64,000 bases of DNA from Streptococcaceae bacterium. GTDB taxonomy: Bacteria > Bacillota > Bacilli > Lactobacillales > Streptococcaceae. Location: assembly GCA_031269775.1 (NCBI GenBank), contig JAISYQ010000005.1, positions 1-64,000 on the forward strand, given 5' to 3'. Below are positions 61,425 to 64,000 of the stretch, piece after piece. The position numbers were made by a program, and so were the translations under genes. The notes below the pieces were generated by a model. It had not been told where the DNA came from, ran no database searches, and was given only the letters and a program-made list of their open reading frames with translations. Within the stretch, counting starts at the first letter, position 1. Each line of letters starts with the position of its first letter.

Positions 61425-63529
61425 CCTTCTTCACCTTTCAATGCTAGACTAAGAGAGCTTTTTTCGTGTTTTTTAACCATTAAATAAATAATTAAAATAT
61501 CTATCAAAATCAGTACCAAATAAGAAGTAAGGGCAATCATATGGCTATTTAAAATTAAAATCTCAACTAGTCCAAAAAAATATATCGCACAAAAACAAAA
61601 AATTTCATTGCGATAACGTTCAAAAAACGAATACCCTAAAAGTCTGGTAACTAGCATTTCTTTTCTTTTAGAGGTTAAAATAATTAAGATGATGTAAAAA
61701 GAGGCTAAAATACTTGTTAACAGCGACAAACTAAGAATACTTATCCAGGCAATAACACTTGTCTGAGCAATATTTAACTCCCTGGCAAACCCCGTTGAAA
61801 GAACATTTTTAAATTGCACATCATTATTTTCTAATCCATTACTAATAATTGCTTGCTGAATAGCAACTCGATTCTTTTTATTATCTAAGATGCGCAAAGG
61901 ATTACGTAATGCCGAGACAGTCAAACGACTGTTTCTTTCATTTAAAAAGTTATCACTTAAACACAGAATAATTGGGTTTTTGATAAAGCCTCTATTTTGA
62001 TCAATTTTATCAATATTTTCGGAAAAAAATTCTTTATCATTATCTTGATAAAAAATCATCTGCACCGGGATATCTTTATGTATTACTCCTTTGAATCTCA
62101 CAAAAGATTCCACTTTATCTCGTTCTTTTTTAAAACTTATAGGGACCAAGTAAGTTGGCTCTGTTCCGCTAAAAAGCTTAGAAAGAGACAGCGGCAAATT
62201 AAAATTAAGCTTTTTTAAATAATTTTGATTTGCTTCCATTAATAGATAAGCGTCTTTTTTAACATCCTTTTCATCTAGCCGCCCTCCATGTACTACGATA
62301 TATTGAGCACTCGCTGTTTTTTCTAATTCTTTATAAAGTTTAAATAATTTCTTGCGTACTATATCATTACCATTAAGCTCTTCCTGAAACTCATTATCCT
62401 TATATATAAGTTTTGCTAACGTTAGATAATTTTTCTCTTGTTCATAAACTTCTTTAACTTGTAATTCTTGTAAAAGGATTTTAAGTTCTTTAGACATAAG
62501 CGGAATCGTCGCAATTAATGCCACAAAAATCAAAAACTTAAGCAGATAGCTTAAATAAAGGGAAAAGCGAAAGTTAAAGAAATTCTTTAAAACGTCTGCC
62601 AATTTGAATTTGCGAATGATTACTAACATGATCATAGAAAACAATAAACAGATAGCTAAAATAATTAATTCAAGCACTGTCAACTTTAAAAAATAAGGCC
62701 AATCACTCTCGCTTATAATTATCTTTTGCAAAGGAAGCGTTAATAGAAAAAAGAAAATAGCTGTCATTAATATCCGGTTATTTAGTTGCCCCCAGATATT
62801 TAAACTTTTAAAGCCTAAAAGTTTCATAATTCCGATTTCTTTTAGTTTTGAAATCGGATAAAAAGCACTCATTAAACAAAAAATGGCTAAGATAATGATC
62901 GAAAAGATTGAAGCTAATAAATAGATTGTTCCTTCTCCATATCCTTTACCATAAGTAGGAGTAATTAATTTTGCTTTTGCTATTTTAAAAACGACGGATA
63001 ATTGCTTAAGAACTGCCTCTTTATATTTAGGCTTAACAATTAAAGTGTATGTACCATTCACACTAATATTATTATTATTTTTTTGATAAAAATTTTTTAA
63101 TGGTCCAAAAATTAATGGCTGATCAGTAAATAAATCATGAATTTTGCCACTTTGTTTTTTATTTTTGGTATCGTATGTTGCTAAAAATTCATCCTTTTCT
63201 TGCGGCATTCGGCCGTTTACTAATTTAATCTTAAGCTTTTTAAAATAGTCTTTGGCATAAATGCCAGACTTATAGACAATTTGTTTATGATTTTTGGTCA
63301 GATTATCTGTGCGAATAATTGTTACTTGATATTTTTTAGCTAACTTAGTAAACTCTGACAACTCTTCTTCAATCGATAAAGCTGAATCTTTCACAAAGAA
63401 GGGTATAGCATTTTTAGTCATTTCGATATTATCAAGATATTGCTCGTCTCTTGCTTTTTCAGAATATGCAAAAGCAATACTTAAAAGGAGTGAAATGATG
63501 CATAAAAGCGAAATCATAATTTTTTTCAA
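61421..63529 (-). CDS. Bacteriocin-associated FtsX-like integral membrane protein
   Basis: A protein of about 702 aa with an N-terminal helix (about 1-20), an extracellular domain, a block of helices at about 205-345, a second extracellular domain, and three C-terminal helices (about 600-692). This doubled layout fits the bacteriocin-associated integral membrane family (DUF1430-like) of lactococcin 972 clusters. The TTG at 63529 lies 9 nt after GAAAGG; the ATG at 63538 is too close to that site. It is translationally coupled to the ATPase. Confidence 0.85.
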   Translation of the reverse strand: MKKIMISLLCIISLLLSIAFAYSEKARDEQYLDNIEMTKNAIPFFVKDSALSIEEELSEFTKLAKKYQVTIIRTDNLTKNHKQIVYKSGIYAKDYFKKLKIKLVNGRMPQEKDEFLATYDTKNKKQSGKIHDLFTDQPLIFGPLKNFYQKNNNNISVNGTYTLIVKPKYKEAVLKQLSVVFKIAKAKLITPTYGKGYGEGTIYLLASIFSIIILAIFCLMSAFYPISKLKEIGIMKLLGFKSLNIWGQLNNRILMTAIFFFLLTLPLQKIIISESDWPYFLKLTVLELIILAICLLFSMIMLVIIRKFKLADVLKNFFNFRFSLYLSYLLKFLIFVALIATIPLMSKELKILLQELQVKEVYEQEKNYLTLAKLIYKDNEFQEELNGNDIVRKKLFKLYKELEKTASAQYIVVHGGRLDEKDVKKDAYLLMEANQNYLKKLNFNLPLSLSKLFSGTEPTYLVPISFKKERDKVESFVRFKGVIHKDIPVQMIFYQDNDKEFFSENIDKIDQNRGFIKNPIILCLSDNFLNERNSRLTVSALRNPLRILDNKKNRVAIQQAIISNGLENNDVQFKNVLSTGFARELNIAQTSVIAWISILSLSLLTSILASFYIILIILTSKRKEMLVTRLLGYSFFERYRNEIFCFCAIYFFGLVEILILNSHMIALTSYLVLILIDILIIYLMVKKHEKSSLSLALKGEEG

Positions 63530-63546
63530 AAAAAACATCCTTTCAA

Positions 63547-63583
63547 AAAAACGATACGTCTCTCTTTAAAACGTATCGTTTTT
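63547..63583 (-). terminator. Attenuator/terminator between bacteriocin and transporter genes
   Basis: 13 nt at 63547-63559 pair perfectly with 63571-63583 (11-nt loop), followed on the minus strand by a T run that merges into the permease ribosome binding site region. Partial read-through would set transporter expression below that of the peptide gene. Confidence 0.75.
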
Positions 63584-63599
63584 CTCGTAAATTTATTTC

Positions 63600-63884
63600 T
63601 TAGCAAAGACCATAGTAGAAATTACAGCCATGATAACGTGTTAAGCGAGCCTTAGCCCAATCACCTGGACTTGCTTCACCTTTATCATATTCATTTTTTC
63701 CATATTTCACTGTAGCACAATGATTTCTACCATTATGCTTATAATCAGAAAAAGATCCAGTAGCGCCTACTCCGTAATGCCACTCGCCTCCCTCGGGAGG
63801 ATTTGCTCAAGTACCAGCATTAACCACAATTTCAGTAGTGCTTAAAGCAAATAACGATAGTGCTAAAACAACAAATTTTTTCAT
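63600..63884 (-). pseudogene. Lactococcin 972-like bacteriocin precursor with premature stop
   Basis: A 94-codon reading unit from the ATG at 63884 (GAGGAATTAAGA upstream). The signal peptide MKKFVVLALSLFALSTTEIV is followed by NAGT and then a TGA at 63809-63807, where lactococcin 972-type peptides have Trp (GTW). After it the family pattern continues: WHYGVGATGSFSDYKHNGRN, then ATVKYG, GDWAKARL and FYYGLC. Three Cys (in NHCATV, HGCNF and GLC) distinguish it from lactococcin 972, which has none. Only one base separates it from an intact gene, so it may be a very recent mutation. Confidence 0.85.
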
Positions 63885-64000
63885 TCTTAATTCCTCATAA
63901 AAAATTTTTAATAACAACATAACTTTAAAATTAACAAAATAAGTGCAAATTTGCATTTTTTTTCAAATATCTGTCAATTTTCTTTTTACACAAAAACTTT

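Overview
The window comes from an AT-rich, low-GC Gram-positive chromosome, most likely of the order Lactobacillales. Evidence is the strong AGGAGG-type ribosome binding sites with frequent TTG and GTG starts, the DUF951-ychF-DUF1129-guaB block typical of lactobacilli, the MurT/GatD lipid II amidation pair, GatCAB, a CinA-RecA pair, an LPXTG protein, an Rgg-type regulator and three bacteriocin-type loci. I cannot name the species from sequence alone.

Layout. 1-22.5 kb is mainly core genome: a 41-aa orphan peptide, guaB, a DUF1129 protein, ychF, DUF951, then divergent NUDIX, a small membrane protein, mtnN and radA, an amino-acid permease, YfhO, an aldo/keto reductase, uvrA, the coupled yhaO-yhaN-yhaM block, recA and cinA. 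22.5-23.9 kb has no convincing gene but holds the full-length copy of a palindromic-ended repeat. An Rgg-like regulator follows.

24.9-38.0 kb is a leftward-transcribed peptide-secretion locus. It starts with two double-glycine precursor peptides that share a leader. Next come a hairpin, an RsbV-like STAS protein, an HlyD-like adaptor, a C39 peptidase ABC transporter and a second NHLM-type ABC transporter. A separate strong promoter then drives a DUF2156 protein, a 984-aa sensor/MFS fusion and a Cache-HAMP-SpoIIE phosphatase-HATPase protein. No RiPP-modifying enzyme and no sigma factor is visible. This pairing of peptide export with a partner-switching module is the most unusual system in the window.

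38.1-53.0 kb returns to core and accessory genes: a polar amino-acid ABC transporter, an AI-2E family permease, clpP, an LPXTG pilin-like protein, DAHP synthase, a diacylglycerol-kinase-like protein, gatB-gatA-gatC, an inositol-monophosphatase-like protein, gatD and murT.

53.2-64.0 kb is a bacteriocin island among mobile-element debris: a broken AAA ATPase, a broken ISAs1 transposase and a 176-bp fold-back element. Then comes an AS-48-like circular bacteriocin cluster (A, B, C, C1, D). A small repeat copy sits between A and B, the C1 gene is frameshifted, and the promoter contains seven G. After an IS5-type remnant and a third repeat copy lies a leftward lactococcin-972-like cassette. Its precursor gene has a stop codon where the family has a conserved tryptophan, while the FtsX-like permease and ATPase genes remain intact.
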